Shown: positions 16,569 to 24,454 of the stretch, in pieces | Layout of the letters: every line of letters starts with the position of its first letter | Position numbering within the stretch: the first letter of the stretch is position 1 | Assembly (NCBI GenBank): GCA_017470245.1 | Contig: JAFUEV010000004.1 | Location: 1 to 49,975 of the forward strand | Length of the DNA: 49,975 bases | DNA from: a bacterium | GTDB lineage: Bacteria > Cyanobacteriota > Vampirovibrionia > Gastranaerophilales > Gastranaerophilaceae | Direction of reading: 5' to 3' | Notes under the pieces: generated by a model | Told to the model about the DNA's origin: nothing | The model's database searches: none | The model's input: only the letters and a program-made list of their open reading frames with translations | Position numbers and translations under genes: made by a program

Positions 16569-17726
16569 ATGAAAACAGTGCAAATTAATCGTATTATATT
16601 TATTTTAAGTTTATTATTTCTTATTTCAAACCAAGTACAAGCAAAGGAGTTTTCTGATATTCCTAAAGGATATTGGGCTTATGGGCAAATTGATGAACTC
16701 ACGAATGAAGGGTTAATCGGCGGATATGAGGATAATACTTTTAGACCTCATAAATATGTTACACGTGCTGAATATGCTGCTATGATTATTAAAGCTATAG
16801 GTCAGGAAAATATACCTGTTGATACAATGTATACGTTTGAAGATATTGATAATAAACATTGGGCTTGGAATTATGTTATAAGAGCCGTTAATCTTGATAT
16901 ATTAAAACCCGTATCAAATAGTTATTTCTACCCTAATGATTATATTACAAGAACCGATATGATAACTTTTTTGGTTAATATTTTGAAATCGGAGCATATT
17001 ACAAAAAAAGAAGCTATTAATGCTTTGCAGAATAATTATTTGGATTTTGATGATATTCCTGATTGGTTTAAAGTAACTGCAGGAAAAGCAGAGGTTTTGG
17101 GTGTTATAGCCAAAGAACCACCGAGAGAAAAATATCTCGATTGCGAAAATAATGTTACAAGAGCACAAATGGCAGTATTTCTTGCTAATTTAAAAGCGAA
17201 GATAGAAGAATATAAACAAGAGAAAATAAAAGAAGCAACAACGCCTAAAGTTGGTGAAGGTATTATTGTAGAAAATGTTCTAAGGTATGATGATGTAGTT
17301 ACCTTGCCTGCTCAAACTGTCTTGCCTGTTATGGTTATTGGGCAGATAAGTTCTGATGACAGCAGTCCTGGTGAAATGTTTCAAGCTCGCTTTGCAAACA
17401 ATATTGTTGATTATGAACATAATATATTGTTGTCAAAAGATATTATACTTATAGGTAAAATTCTTGATACAACAAGATCGAAAAATTTTGTAAGAAACGG
17501 TGAGATGATAATAGAATTATCTGCAACAAATAAAGATAATTATTTGGTTAGAATCCTTGGCGTTGCTGAATTTAATGCCAAAGCTGTTGAAGCAAATAAA
17601 TTAAAGAAAGTAGGAAAAGCAATAATAAAAGGTAGAGAATTTATTGCAAAGGACGGACAAATACTTTACATTCGTTTGTATAAGCCAATGCGGGTAAATA
17701 TTGTAACAGGTGAGGTATTGGATTAG
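16569..17726 (+). CDS. S-layer homology (SLH) domain envelope protein
   Basis: The 385-residue protein has a signal peptide (hydrophobic residues about 9-21, cleavage after 'QVQA-K'). Three SLH domains follow: about 27-75 ('FSDIPKGYWAYGQIDEL', 'ITRAEY'-type end 'VTRAEYAAMIIKA'), about 89-139 ('FEDIDNKHWAWNYVIRAV', 'ITRTDMITFLVNIL') and about 157-207 ('NVTRAQMAVFLANL'). After a short Lys/Glu linker comes a beta-rich domain (about 232-385) of unknown family. SLH domains bind peptidoglycan-linked polymer; in cyanobacteria and some other diderms, SLH proteins tether the outer membrane to the cell wall. Here a C-terminal porin barrel is absent, since 150 residues is too short. It has its own ribosome-binding site (AAAGGG) and terminator and appears monocistronic. 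Confidence 0.88.
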   Translation: MKTVQINRIIFILSLLFLISNQVQAKEFSDIPKGYWAYGQIDELTNEGLIGGYEDNTFRPHKYVTRAEYAAMIIKAIGQENIPVDTMYTFEDIDNKHWAWNYVIRAVNLDILKPVSNSYFYPNDYITRTDMITFLVNILKSEHITKKEAINALQNNYLDFDDIPDWFKVTAGKAEVLGVIAKEPPREKYLDCENNVTRAQMAVFLANLKAKIEEYKQEKIKEATTPKVGEGIIVENVLRYDDVVTLPAQTVLPVMVIGQISSDDSSPGEMFQARFANNIVDYEHNILLSKDIILIGKILDTTRSKNFVRNGEMIIELSATNKDNYLVRILGVAEFNAKAVEANKLKKVGKAIIKGREFIAKDGQILYIRLYKPMRVNIVTGEVLD

Positions 17727-17760
17727 GGTAAGCTTGGGTGATAAATATATTTGAGAACGA

Positions 17761-17785
17761 AAAGAGGAGTTTTTAACTCCTCTTT
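17761..17785. terminator. Terminator between the SLH gene and the LTXXQ operon
   Basis: An 11-bp stem (17761-17771 with 17775-17785, core AGAGGAGTT) has a TTT loop. T-rich sequence follows on the plus strand. It lies between converging genes and can serve both. Confidence 0.75.
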
Positions 17786-17797
17786 AAACTTTTTAAT

Positions 17798-18520
17798 TTA
17801 TTTTTTTATGTCAGGAACAGGTAATGGTTTTACCGGTGGTTTTTCGCCAAAATCAGGTTTTTTTCCGTCAAATTTTGGAGGTCTGTGACCTTTAAAGTCA
17901 GGATGATTTTTTTCAAAATCCAATTTTCTTTGCTCCATTTCCTGTCTTTGTTCGTCTTTTATTTTTTCAAATTCTGCTTTTTGTTCTTTTGTAAGTACTG
18001 ATTCAAAATGTTTCATATTTTCTTTTCTGCATTTATCAGCTTGAGATTTTAGTTTATATAAATCCTTTTTAACTTTTTCAGCTTTTTTATCTTTTTGTTC
18101 CGGTGTTAAGGACTTATCTGCATATATATTTTTTAACTCTTGTTTATCCTTTTTGATTTTGTCCATAATCGGTTTTATTTTAGCTTTATCTTTATCTTTG
18201 TTCTTTTCAAGTTTTTGTTTTTGCTCTGCGGTTAAGCCCAGACGTTTTTCAATTTCAGCTTTTTTTGCTGCCATTTCTTCTTTTGAAGGGTGATAATAAG
18301 GATGCATACCAGGATGTCCTTTTCTATGCTTAACTTCAAATGGTGGTAATCCTTCTTTATCAAGCGGTGTTTGCATAATTTTCTTTTGCAATGGTGCATC
18401 TTGTTTAGTTGCTGCAGCTGTTTCTGCCTCTGCAGAGGTTGTATTTGCCGCATAACAAATATTGTATCCTAATAATGCTGTTAGTATTACCAATGATGAT
18501 AATAATACTTTCTTTTTCAT
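17798..18520 (-). CDS. Periplasmic LTXXQ (Spy/CpxP/ZraP-like) protein
   Basis: The 240-residue protein has a clear signal peptide ('MKKKVLLSSLVILTALLGY', cleavage near 'CYA-A'). Three LTxxQ motifs are visible: 'LGLTAEQKQKLEK', 'KSLTPEQKDKK' and 'SVLTKEQKAEF'. They mark the helical Spy/CpxP/ZraP/CnrX fold that senses or buffers envelope stress, misfolded protein or metal. A His-rich patch ('HRKGHPGMHPYYH', about 64-77) could bind metal. The C-terminal 40 residues are Pro/Lys-rich and disordered. It is the last gene of a three-gene operon behind anti-sigma and sigma factors, with a 16-base gap after sigma and an AAAGGAG site. Known parallels are the Cnr and Zra metal and envelope stress systems. 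I infer it is a feedback sensor or an effector of this sigma factor. Confidence 0.8.
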   Translation of the reverse strand: MKKKVLLSSLVILTALLGYNICYAANTTSAEAETAAATKQDAPLQKKIMQTPLDKEGLPPFEVKHRKGHPGMHPYYHPSKEEMAAKKAEIEKRLGLTAEQKQKLEKNKDKDKAKIKPIMDKIKKDKQELKNIYADKSLTPEQKDKKAEKVKKDLYKLKSQADKCRKENMKHFESVLTKEQKAEFEKIKDEQRQEMEQRKLDFEKNHPDFKGHRPPKFDGKKPDFGEKPPVKPLPVPDIKK

Positions 18521-18536
18521 TTAATCTCCTTTCAGA

Positions 18537-19028
18537 TTATAGTAAATCTTTTAATATTTCACTTAATTCTTTTCTGGCGTTAAATAGCCTTGAACGAATT
18601 GTACCTATAGGACATTTTAATTTATCGGATATTTCCTCGTATGTCATATCCTGCATTTCATACATTATAATTACTTCTCTTAATTTAGGCTTTAGGGAAT
18701 CTATTGCCTCCATTATTTGTTTTTGTCTCTGTTTCTTGATTAATTCGGATTCTATACTTTCTTTTTCATCTTTAATTTGGATAAGTTCATCTTCTTCCGT
18801 AACAGTATTTTGTGAATGTTTAAAGTATGCCGATTTCATATAATCACGGCATAAATTCGCCGTAATTGTACTTATCCAGCTTTTAAACTTGCCGTTTTCT
18901 TTGTATTTATCCATGTTTTTCCAGGTTCTGATATATACTTCCTGTTCTATGTCTTCATTTTGTGAACCTGTCATATTAGATATGATTTTTCTAATATTAT
19001 TTTTATATTGATTTATAATAGATTTCAA
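18537..19028 (-). CDS. ECF-family RNA polymerase sigma factor
   Basis: The 163-residue protein has sigma region 2 near the N-terminus ('NMTGSQNEDIEQEVYIRTWK' then 'FKSWISTITANLCRDYMKS') and region 4 at the C-terminus ('LKPKLREVIIMYEMQDMTYE' and 'CPIGTIRSRLFNARKEL'), the ECF arrangement lacking region 3. The start appears to be TTG at 19028, behind an AAGG-containing stretch, 20 bases after the anti-sigma stop. It is slightly shorter than typical because region 2.1 begins immediately. It would direct RNA polymerase to envelope-stress genes when freed from the anti-sigma encoded just upstream. The gene order anti-sigma, sigma, periplasmic protein is compact and probably autoregulated, but I could not identify its promoter consensus. 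Confidence 0.9.
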   Translation of the reverse strand: MKSIINQYKNNIRKIISNMTGSQNEDIEQEVYIRTWKNMDKYKENGKFKSWISTITANLCRDYMKSAYFKHSQNTVTEEDELIQIKDEKESIESELIKKQRQKQIMEAIDSLKPKLREVIIMYEMQDMTYEEISDKLKCPIGTIRSRLFNARKELSEILKDLL

Positions 19029-19048
19029 ATTATTTATTACCTTTTTCC

Positions 19049-19399
19049 TTAGATTTCAAAGAAACCATAATCGTCGGTTGGTAGACCAAGTTCTGTTATA
19101 TAAGAATAATCATCACCCGAATTTGCTTGATAACTATATTCATCATATACCTTATAGCCTGTAAATGCCGTTAAGAAAGTAAATATCATAGCTACACAAG
19201 CTGCTCTTTTTATAAATGTATTTTTTTCTTTTTTTGCTAAATATGCAGGAGCTACTTCTTTTACCAGATTAGAAACTTTAAGAAGTTTTTCATGTTCTTC
19301 TCTGCATTCAGGGCATTCTTCAAGGTGTTTATTTAGTTCTTCCTCACTACGGAATACAAATAACCCTTCATATTTATTGCATTTTTTTTCGTTATCCAT
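19049..19399 (-). CDS. Membrane anti-sigma factor with zinc-binding HxxxCxxC motif
   Basis: The 116-residue protein has a cytoplasmic domain with His25-x3-Cys29-x2-Cys32 ('HLEECPEC'), the ZAS zinc anti-sigma signature, plus Cys7 as a likely fourth ligand. One transmembrane helix (about 64-82) and a short acidic, Tyr-rich outer tail (about 83-116) follow. It precedes the ECF sigma gene in the same operon. This family sequesters its cognate sigma factor at the inner membrane and releases it on an envelope signal or on zinc or thiol changes. The periplasmic tail is unusually short, which would leave sensing to a partner such as the LTXXQ protein encoded two genes downstream. GAGGAAA precedes the ATG. 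Confidence 0.85.
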   Translation of the reverse strand: MDNEKKCNKYEGLFVFRSEEELNKHLEECPECREEHEKLLKVSNLVKEVAPAYLAKKEKNTFIKRAACVAMIFTFLTAFTGYKVYDEYSYQANSGDDYSYITELGLPTDDYGFFEI

Positions 19400-19477
19400 T
19401 GTTTTTTCCTCTTACATAATGTAAAACGAATGAAAAAATAAAAAGTTCATTTTTAGTTCACAAAATTCTAAAAAATT

Positions 19478-20173
19478 TTATGAAATACTTCCTGCCTCTT
19501 CATGTTCCTGAGTTTCTTTTACTTCAGGTATATATTCATAATCAATCATATCGGCTATTTTCTTGCCCCATTCATCGATAATTGCATCATAATCTTGATT
19601 ATAAGAAACAAGTTCTCCGATACAAACCTTTATTTTACCCTTAAAAGGAATCCAGTTATACTTTTCGCATCCTGTAATACCTATTGGAAGAATATCGGTT
19701 TTCATTTGTTTTGCAATCATTGCAAAACCTTTATTTATTTTTTCTATTTTATGGTTTCTTCTTATACCGCCTTGGGGAAAAATCCCGAGCAGCCAAATTT
19801 TTGTTTTAAATATATTTAGTGCGGTTTTTATTGTTGATACTTCTAATTTTTCTCTATTGACCGCAAAACATGCAAGTCCGTCAAGCAAGAATGCTAATAT
19901 TTTATTTTCAAATAATTCTTTTTTACCCATATAAGCGATAGGTCGCATTGTTGCAGCACCGGTTAAAAAAGGGTCAAAGTATGATATATGGTTTGGTGCA
20001 ACAATATAATTTTTATCTTTTGGAATATTTTCCAAACCAATATATTCTATTTTATAAAAAAACGGCAAAATAAATTTTGGAACAAACCAACGTCCGAATT
20101 TTTGAAATCTGTGTTTGCCTTCTGTAAAATCTGATACTTCTCTTTTGGTATAATTTTTTTTCTGTTTTTCCAT
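19478..20173 (-). CDS. plsC: 1-acyl-glycerol-3-phosphate acyltransferase (PlsC family), copy 1
   Basis: The 231-residue protein has the acyltransferase HX4D motif ('APNHISYFDPF'), an 'FPQGGIRRN' block in place of the usual F-P-E-G-T-R, and 'ILPIGITG' near the end. It belongs to the PlsC family, which acylates lysophosphatidate to phosphatidate at the inner membrane. The replacement of Glu-Gly-Thr by Gln-Gly-Gly in the substrate-binding block is notable and may alter acyl-acceptor choice. It lies 18 bases downstream of a second, diverged copy of the same family on the same strand. No strong Shine-Dalgarno precedes the ATG at 20173, suggesting coupling to the upstream copy. A hydrophobic N-terminal anchor is weak. 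A role in modified lipids rather than bulk phospholipid is possible. Confidence 0.8.
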   Translation of the reverse strand: MEKQKKNYTKREVSDFTEGKHRFQKFGRWFVPKFILPFFYKIEYIGLENIPKDKNYIVAPNHISYFDPFLTGAATMRPIAYMGKKELFENKILAFLLDGLACFAVNREKLEVSTIKTALNIFKTKIWLLGIFPQGGIRRNHKIEKINKGFAMIAKQMKTDILPIGITGCEKYNWIPFKGKIKVCIGELVSYNQDYDAIIDEWGKKIADMIDYEYIPEVKETQEHEEAGSIS

Positions 20174-20191
20174 CTTGTATTTGTCTTTCTA

Positions 20192-20824
20192 TTAGGAAGG
20201 AATATATTCAAGTCCTGCCAGTTCGCTTACTGCAATTGCCCATTTATTAACCAAATCAGCTTCTGTATATGAAATTGGTTTTCCTATTTTTATTTGGAAA
20301 TCTTTTTTCTTTGAATTTGGATTGTCTTTAACAATAACTGCAACAGGAAGTACATCCGCCTCTAGTTTTTTTGCAATAGAAGCAAAACCTTTCATAATAT
20401 TTTCTAATTTCCCGTTATTACATCTTGTACCTTGCGGAAAAATTCCTAAATGCCAATTAGTCTTTTTTAGAGAAAGTGCTGTTTTTATTGTTGAAACATC
20501 AACCTTATCTCTGTTTACAACAAATGCACCACACCAATTCATTAAAACCATTGACCAAAAAGTCTCAAAAAGTTGAATTTTTGCCATATATGCAATTGTT
20601 AAATGTACTCTAGAAGCAATGGCAAATGGGTCAAATCCTGTTACGTGGTTAGATGCAACAATATATTTTTTATTTTTTTCTATGTTCTCCAGACCTTCTG
20701 TTTTCAATAGATTGTATTTGCATCTTACGATATTAATTATAACTCCCGTACAAGCTATATATTGGAATATTCTTCTCCAAATGTTAAAACTTTTTGTTGT
20801 GTTAGCAGAATATTTATTAGCCAT
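20192..20824 (-). CDS. plsC: 1-acyl-glycerol-3-phosphate acyltransferase (PlsC family), copy 2
   Basis: I choose the ATG at 20824 (210 residues), which follows GGGGA; an in-frame ATG at 20851 would lie upstream of the inferred transcription start. The protein carries HX4D ('ASNHVTGFDPFA') and 'FPQGTRCNNGKL', close to the canonical F-P-E-G-T-R but with Gln for Glu. 'DVLPVAV' follows. It is clearly homologous to the downstream gene at 19478, with the same 'AYM-K-LFE' and 'VNR-K--VSTIKTAL' segments, so the pair arose by tandem duplication. The family transfers acyl chains to lysophosphatidate. The presence of two adjacent copies suggests separate acceptor or chain preferences. Confidence 0.8.
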   Translation of the reverse strand: MANKYSANTTKSFNIWRRIFQYIACTGVIINIVRCKYNLLKTEGLENIEKNKKYIVASNHVTGFDPFAIASRVHLTIAYMAKIQLFETFWSMVLMNWCGAFVVNRDKVDVSTIKTALSLKKTNWHLGIFPQGTRCNNGKLENIMKGFASIAKKLEADVLPVAVIVKDNPNSKKKDFQIKIGKPISYTEADLVNKWAIAVSELAGLEYIPS

Positions 20825-20853
20825 AATTCCCCAATCCATATTGTATAGCAAGT

Positions 20854-20881
20854 ATTATATCAAAAAAAAGCATCCGAGCAA
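20854..20881 (-). promoter_or_regulatory. Promoter of the plsC pair
   Basis: On the minus strand TTGCTC (20881-20876) and TATAAT (20859-20854) are spaced by 16 bases. The transcription start would fall near 20847, about 23 bases before the chosen plsC start. The -35 overlaps the right edge of the upstream terminator hairpin. Confidence 0.5.
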
Positions 20882-20911
20882 AATTTTTAGCTTATCGTAA
20901 AATTTTGCTCG
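20875..20911. terminator. Terminator between the WG-repeat genes and the plsC pair
   Basis: CGAGCAAAATTTT (20875-20887) pairs with AAAATTTTGCTCG (20899-20911). T runs lie outside the stem on both strands; on the minus strand the stem is followed by GATGC and eight T. It likely ends the WG-repeat transcript. Confidence 0.75.
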
Positions 20912-20980
20912 AGCACTTTTTTGTTTTTTTTTATATAAAAAGCTATGACTGATAATCTTTATTTTGTTTGATTTTCCTTT

Positions 20981-21649
20981 TTATAGTAAGCTCTTTTCTT
21001 TTGGGATTCTTATATTTATAGGTTCGATTTTTTCACCTTTTCTGTTTATGTAAAATTTTTCATTGTCTGTTTCTACTTCTGCTTCTCCGAATAAAAAGTT
21101 TGAGGCTTTATCATAAATAGCGGGTAAAACAATATTTCCCGAAGTATTAATAAATCCGAATTTGTTATTTTGCTTAATCAAAGCAAGTCCGTCATAAAAG
21201 AATACGGGAATATCCGATATCGGTTCAACAACAAGATTCCCAAGACAATCAATCAAACCATGTTTATTATCTTTTACTATATCTATAAATTCACACTCCC
21301 CTGATACAAAATGTCCGAGAAAATCATAAATACAAGGAACTATCATTTCGCCTCTGGCATTAAAAAGCCCGTATTTCCCGTTAGTTTTACTCTGAACCGA
21401 GAAAAATCTTTTATTTTTACCGTTAGTAAAGAAAAAAGTATGTTTGTAATCAAAAACCGAATGAGGCAGTGACGACTCTTCCATTTTTTCGGTATTGTTT
21501 TTTACAACCTCACGGTTAATTTCTTTGAATTTTTCAATAGAATTTACCGACCGAGTTTCTTGTTCTTCAAGTATATTTATAGTATTCATCAATATTGATG
21601 CGGCTTCAATTTTAGCATTGATAATAATTTGTTCAGCTGTCATTTCCAT
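20981..21649 (-). CDS. WG-repeat protein
   Basis: The 222-residue protein has an N-terminal helical region (about 1-65) followed by three WG/KWG-type repeats between about 75 and 205: 'NGKYGLFNARGEMIVPCIYD', 'DNKHGLIDCLGNLVVEP', 'NNKFGFINTSGNIVLPAIYD', and a fourth partial one at 'NEKFYINRKGEKI'. WG repeats form beta-rich propeller-like or solenoid structures of poorly known function, often in surface or signalling proteins. There is no signal peptide. The gene starts 3 bases after the preceding one stops, so the two are translationally linked, and the N-terminal helices of the two are similar. No precise function can be given. Confidence 0.75.
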   Translation of the reverse strand: MEMTAEQIIINAKIEAASILMNTINILEEQETRSVNSIEKFKEINREVVKNNTEKMEESSLPHSVFDYKHTFFFTNGKNKRFFSVQSKTNGKYGLFNARGEMIVPCIYDFLGHFVSGECEFIDIVKDNKHGLIDCLGNLVVEPISDIPVFFYDGLALIKQNNKFGFINTSGNIVLPAIYDKASNFLFGEAEVETDNEKFYINRKGEKIEPINIRIPKEKSLL

Positions 21650-21652
21650 TTT

Positions 21653-22075
21653 TTATTTCTCCTCTTTTTTGATAAATTTTCCGTTGTAGTCAAATAACAA
21701 ATGTTGATTATTTTCACTAACAAGAATAAATTCTTTATATTTTTCTATATATCCGTAATTCTTAAAAGGGATAACTATTTCCATATTTGAATTAATAACA
21801 CCTGTTTCTTTCGTTCCTATTTTTCTCAAACTCCAAAATGAAATACCGTTTTGTTCATCTAAAAACTTTGTTTCTTCATAGTGAAAAACAGAAAAATTAT
21901 TAGTATTTTCCTCTATTTTTTTCCGCACCTCAGAGTAATAATCCGAAAGTAGTCTTCTGTTTAAAGCTGAAACATAATAGTCATTGTTCCAGAAAAGGAA
22001 ATGCGAAAAATTTTGTGCCTTTTTAATAATTTCTTTTGCTTCATTTTTCGCTGATTCTATTTCTTTTCTTGTCAT
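21653..22075 (-). CDS. Short WG-repeat-related protein
   Basis: The 140-residue protein has a very strong AAGGAGG site. Its N-terminal helix ('KEIESAKNEAKEIIKKAQNF') resembles that of the downstream WG protein ('AEQIIINAKIEAASILMNT'). The C-terminal half has degenerate WG-type elements ('TGVINSNMEIVIPFKNYGY' and 'HLLFDYNGKFI'). It looks like a shortened or diverged copy of its neighbour, made by duplication. No signal peptide or membrane segment is seen and the function is unknown. Confidence 0.7.
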   Translation of the reverse strand: MTRKEIESAKNEAKEIIKKAQNFSHFLFWNNDYYVSALNRRLLSDYYSEVRKKIEENTNNFSVFHYEETKFLDEQNGISFWSLRKIGTKETGVINSNMEIVIPFKNYGYIEKYKEFILVSENNQHLLFDYNGKFIKKEEK

Positions 22076-22173
22076 AATTCCTCCTTTTTTATTTTTATTT
22101 TAAAGTATGCTTGCGTCAAATACGGGCGTAACTAAAACAAATAAATGTTTTATTGCACCCGAAATAGAAATAC

Positions 22174-22202
22174 TTGATTATCGGTTATGTTTAATTTATA
22201 AA
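22174..22202 (+). promoter_or_regulatory. Sigma-70-type promoter of gap
   Basis: TTGATT (22174-22179) and TATAAA (22197-22202) are spaced by exactly 17 bases and lie about 50 bases before the gap start codon. Confidence 0.6.
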
Positions 22203-22251
22203 TAACTCATGGACACATAGTCATGGTAGTTAAAAAGGAGTTCAAAAAACT

Positions 22252-23256
22252 ATGGTAAACGTAGCAATTAACGGATTCGGAAGAATCGGAAGAAACACAT
22301 TAAGAGCAGCTATTAAAGAAGGTATCTTTGATAAAATTAATTATGTTGCTATAAATGACCCGGGTTTAAAACCGGAAGATGCAGCTCGTTTATTCAAATA
22401 TGACTCAGTTATGGGTAAATTTGAAGGTGAAGTTTCTGCTTATGAAGAAGGCATCATCGTAAACGGCAAAAAAATCAAATTTTTCGCAGAAAAAGATCCT
22501 GCTCAACTTCCTTGGAAAGCATTAGGAGTTGAAGTTGTTGTTGAATCAACAGGTTTCTTTACAGATGGCGAAAAAGCAAAAGCTCACATCGCAGCAGGTG
22601 CTAAAAAAGTTATTATTTCTGCTCCTGCTACAAACGAAGATATTACAATCGTTTTAGGCGTTAACGACAATATGTATGACCCTGCAAAACACAATATCAT
22701 TTCTATGGCTTCTTGTACAACAAACTGTTTAGCTCCTGTAGCTAAAGTTATTAAAGAAAAATTTGGTATTGTTAAAGGTTTAATGACAACAGTTCACTCT
22801 TATACAGGTGACCAAAGAATATTAGATGCAGGTCATAAAGATCCTCGTCGTGCAAGAGCCGGTGCTTTAAATATATGTCCTACAAAGACAGGTGCTGCAA
22901 AAGCTGTTGCTCTTGTAATTCCTGAATTAAAAGGAAAATTAGACGGTTTCGCTATGAGAGTTCCTACTCCGGACGTTTCATTAGTTGACGTTGTATTTGA
23001 AACAGAAAAAACAGTTACTGTTGAAGAAGTTAATGCAGCATTAAAAGCAGGTGCTGATGGTCACGTATTATGCTATACAGAAGAACCGTTAGTATCTTCT
23101 GACTACATTGGTACTTCTCAATCATCTACAGTTGATGCTTTATTAACTCGTGTTATGGGCGGCAACCAAGTTAAAATTATTTCTTGGTACGATAATGAAT
23201 GCGGTTATTCAACAAGATTAGCAGAAACAACATTAATGGTTGCTAACAAACTGTAA
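22252..23256 (+). CDS. gap: Glyceraldehyde-3-phosphate dehydrogenase
   Basis: The 334-residue enzyme oxidises glyceraldehyde-3-phosphate to 1,3-bisphosphoglycerate in glycolysis, or the reverse. Visible features are the N-terminal Rossmann motif 'INGFGRIGRNTLRAA', the catalytic cysteine in 'SCTTNCLAPVAKV' (about residue 153), the catalytic histidine in 'TVHSYTGDQR' and the C-terminal 'WYDNECGYSTRL'. The 'HSYTGDQRILDAGHKD' version resembles cyanobacterial/plastid Gap2. The residue following the second beta strand is 'NDPG' rather than the Asp-Leu of strictly NAD enzymes, so NADP use is possible but unproven. AAAAAGGAG precedes the ATG, and promoter and terminator flank the gene, so it is monocistronic. 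Confidence 0.96.
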   Translation: MVNVAINGFGRIGRNTLRAAIKEGIFDKINYVAINDPGLKPEDAARLFKYDSVMGKFEGEVSAYEEGIIVNGKKIKFFAEKDPAQLPWKALGVEVVVESTGFFTDGEKAKAHIAAGAKKVIISAPATNEDITIVLGVNDNMYDPAKHNIISMASCTTNCLAPVAKVIKEKFGIVKGLMTTVHSYTGDQRILDAGHKDPRRARAGALNICPTKTGAAKAVALVIPELKGKLDGFAMRVPTPDVSLVDVVFETEKTVTVEEVNAALKAGADGHVLCYTEEPLVSSDYIGTSQSSTVDALLTRVMGGNQVKIISWYDNECGYSTRLAETTLMVANKL

Positions 23257-23273
23257 TTCTAAAGTAATTGATA

Positions 23274-23306
23274 AAAAAGGGTATCATTTTAATGATGCCC
23301 TTTTTA
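23274..23306. terminator. Terminator between gap and the radical SAM gene
   Basis: GGGTATCAT (from 23279) pairs with ATGATGCCC (one G-T pair) around TTTA, with A and T runs on either side, so it works in both directions. Confidence 0.7.
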
Positions 23307-23335
23307 TTTTTTTTTAATATTAATATAGTAGTTTT

Positions 23336-24418
23336 TTATTTATTTTTTTTTATATTATAAAAAAACTTTTTAATTTTGTAAGAAATTGTATTTTTTACTC
23401 TTTCAATTTCTTCATTTCTAATTTTTGTAAGAACAGGAGATAGAGTTGTATCTTTGCTATCAAAAATAGGGTCGGAAAGTAACTTTTTAAATTTTTTATA
23501 GTCAGGATGTGTCTCAAAATGAACGGACATATCTTCTATTTTATTTTCCAAACAATTATTTTTGTAATCTCTTACTTCCCAAAAATCGCAATTAGCGTGA
23601 TATTTTCTTGCAAATTTCACAAATTGAATCATTTCTTTCCAATTATAATTGCATACAACAAATTTCAAATGAAAAGACGGTATAAGATTTTTTTCTTTTA
23701 ATGTTGCTAAATATTCCAGGTTTTTTACTATAGCATTAAATCCGTTTTTAATTCTGAATATTTTATAGTGAGTTTCCGGATTTACTGTGTTTATTGAAAT
23801 ATCTAATTCAAACATTTTGTTTTCTAAATTTAATTCTTGAATAAATTCCTTAGTTGCACATATACCGTTTGTCATAATTTTAAATTTTAAATTCGGATAT
23901 GTTTTTACGAATTTAGCTATTAAATCTCTGGAAAATTTACTGCCAAAAGCATCACCGCCATCGTTAACTGTTAATATTTCAAGATTTTTTGAAATAGGTA
24001 TATATATTTCATCAATTAAGCGATTAAAATTTTCTACTTCTTCTTTTGAAGAGGAAATAATTTCATCTCTGCAAAATATACATTTTGCATTACAATCTTT
24101 TCCCATCGGGAATGCTATTCTTTTGGGGTAGTAGTCAAGAGCGGGTTTATAATTGGGTTCTTTATCCGTAAATAGCCTGTCATCGCCATTAGCCAGATAA
24201 GTACAAAGCTTTGGATTACAATGAGGATATTGTCCTTTTAATGCTTCTTCTCGTAATTTTTGTACAAAATCACCATTCCATATATTGTCAAAATTATCTT
24301 TAAAAATATTTCCTATTGCTTGTTTTCTTAATCTGTGGTCGCAACAAAGATAGACGGAGCCGTCTTCTTCTATTTCTATAGCATTAAATAATTCCCAACA
24401 TACTTTCATAGTTGACAT
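23336..24418 (-). CDS. Radical SAM protein with SPASM-like cysteines at the N-terminus
   Basis: The 360-residue protein has the radical SAM cluster motif C109-x3-C113-x2-C116 ('CNAKCIFC'), which would bind a 4Fe-4S cluster and SAM. Ahead of it, not behind as usual, lies a SPASM/twitch-like pattern: Cys7, 'DGSVYLCCDHR' (Cys25, Cys26), 'IGNIFKDNFDNIWN', then C67 and C72 in 'PHCNPKLC'. 'NDGGDAFGS' and 'FKIMTNGI' fit later strands of the barrel. Proteins of this class modify peptides or act on other substrates; no precursor peptide is obvious next to it. Start is uncertain: ATG at 24418 or 24409, neither with a good ribosome-binding site; a TATAAT just upstream hints at a short leader. Exact function unknown. 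Confidence 0.8.
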   Translation of the reverse strand: MSTMKVCWELFNAIEIEEDGSVYLCCDHRLRKQAIGNIFKDNFDNIWNGDFVQKLREEALKGQYPHCNPKLCTYLANGDDRLFTDKEPNYKPALDYYPKRIAFPMGKDCNAKCIFCRDEIISSSKEEVENFNRLIDEIYIPISKNLEILTVNDGGDAFGSKFSRDLIAKFVKTYPNLKFKIMTNGICATKEFIQELNLENKMFELDISINTVNPETHYKIFRIKNGFNAIVKNLEYLATLKEKNLIPSFHLKFVVCNYNWKEMIQFVKFARKYHANCDFWEVRDYKNNCLENKIEDMSVHFETHPDYKKFKKLLSDPIFDSKDTTLSPVLTKIRNEEIERVKNTISYKIKKFFYNIKKNK

Positions 24419-24454
24419 TATAACATAAAATATGAATAGAAATAATTATAGAAT

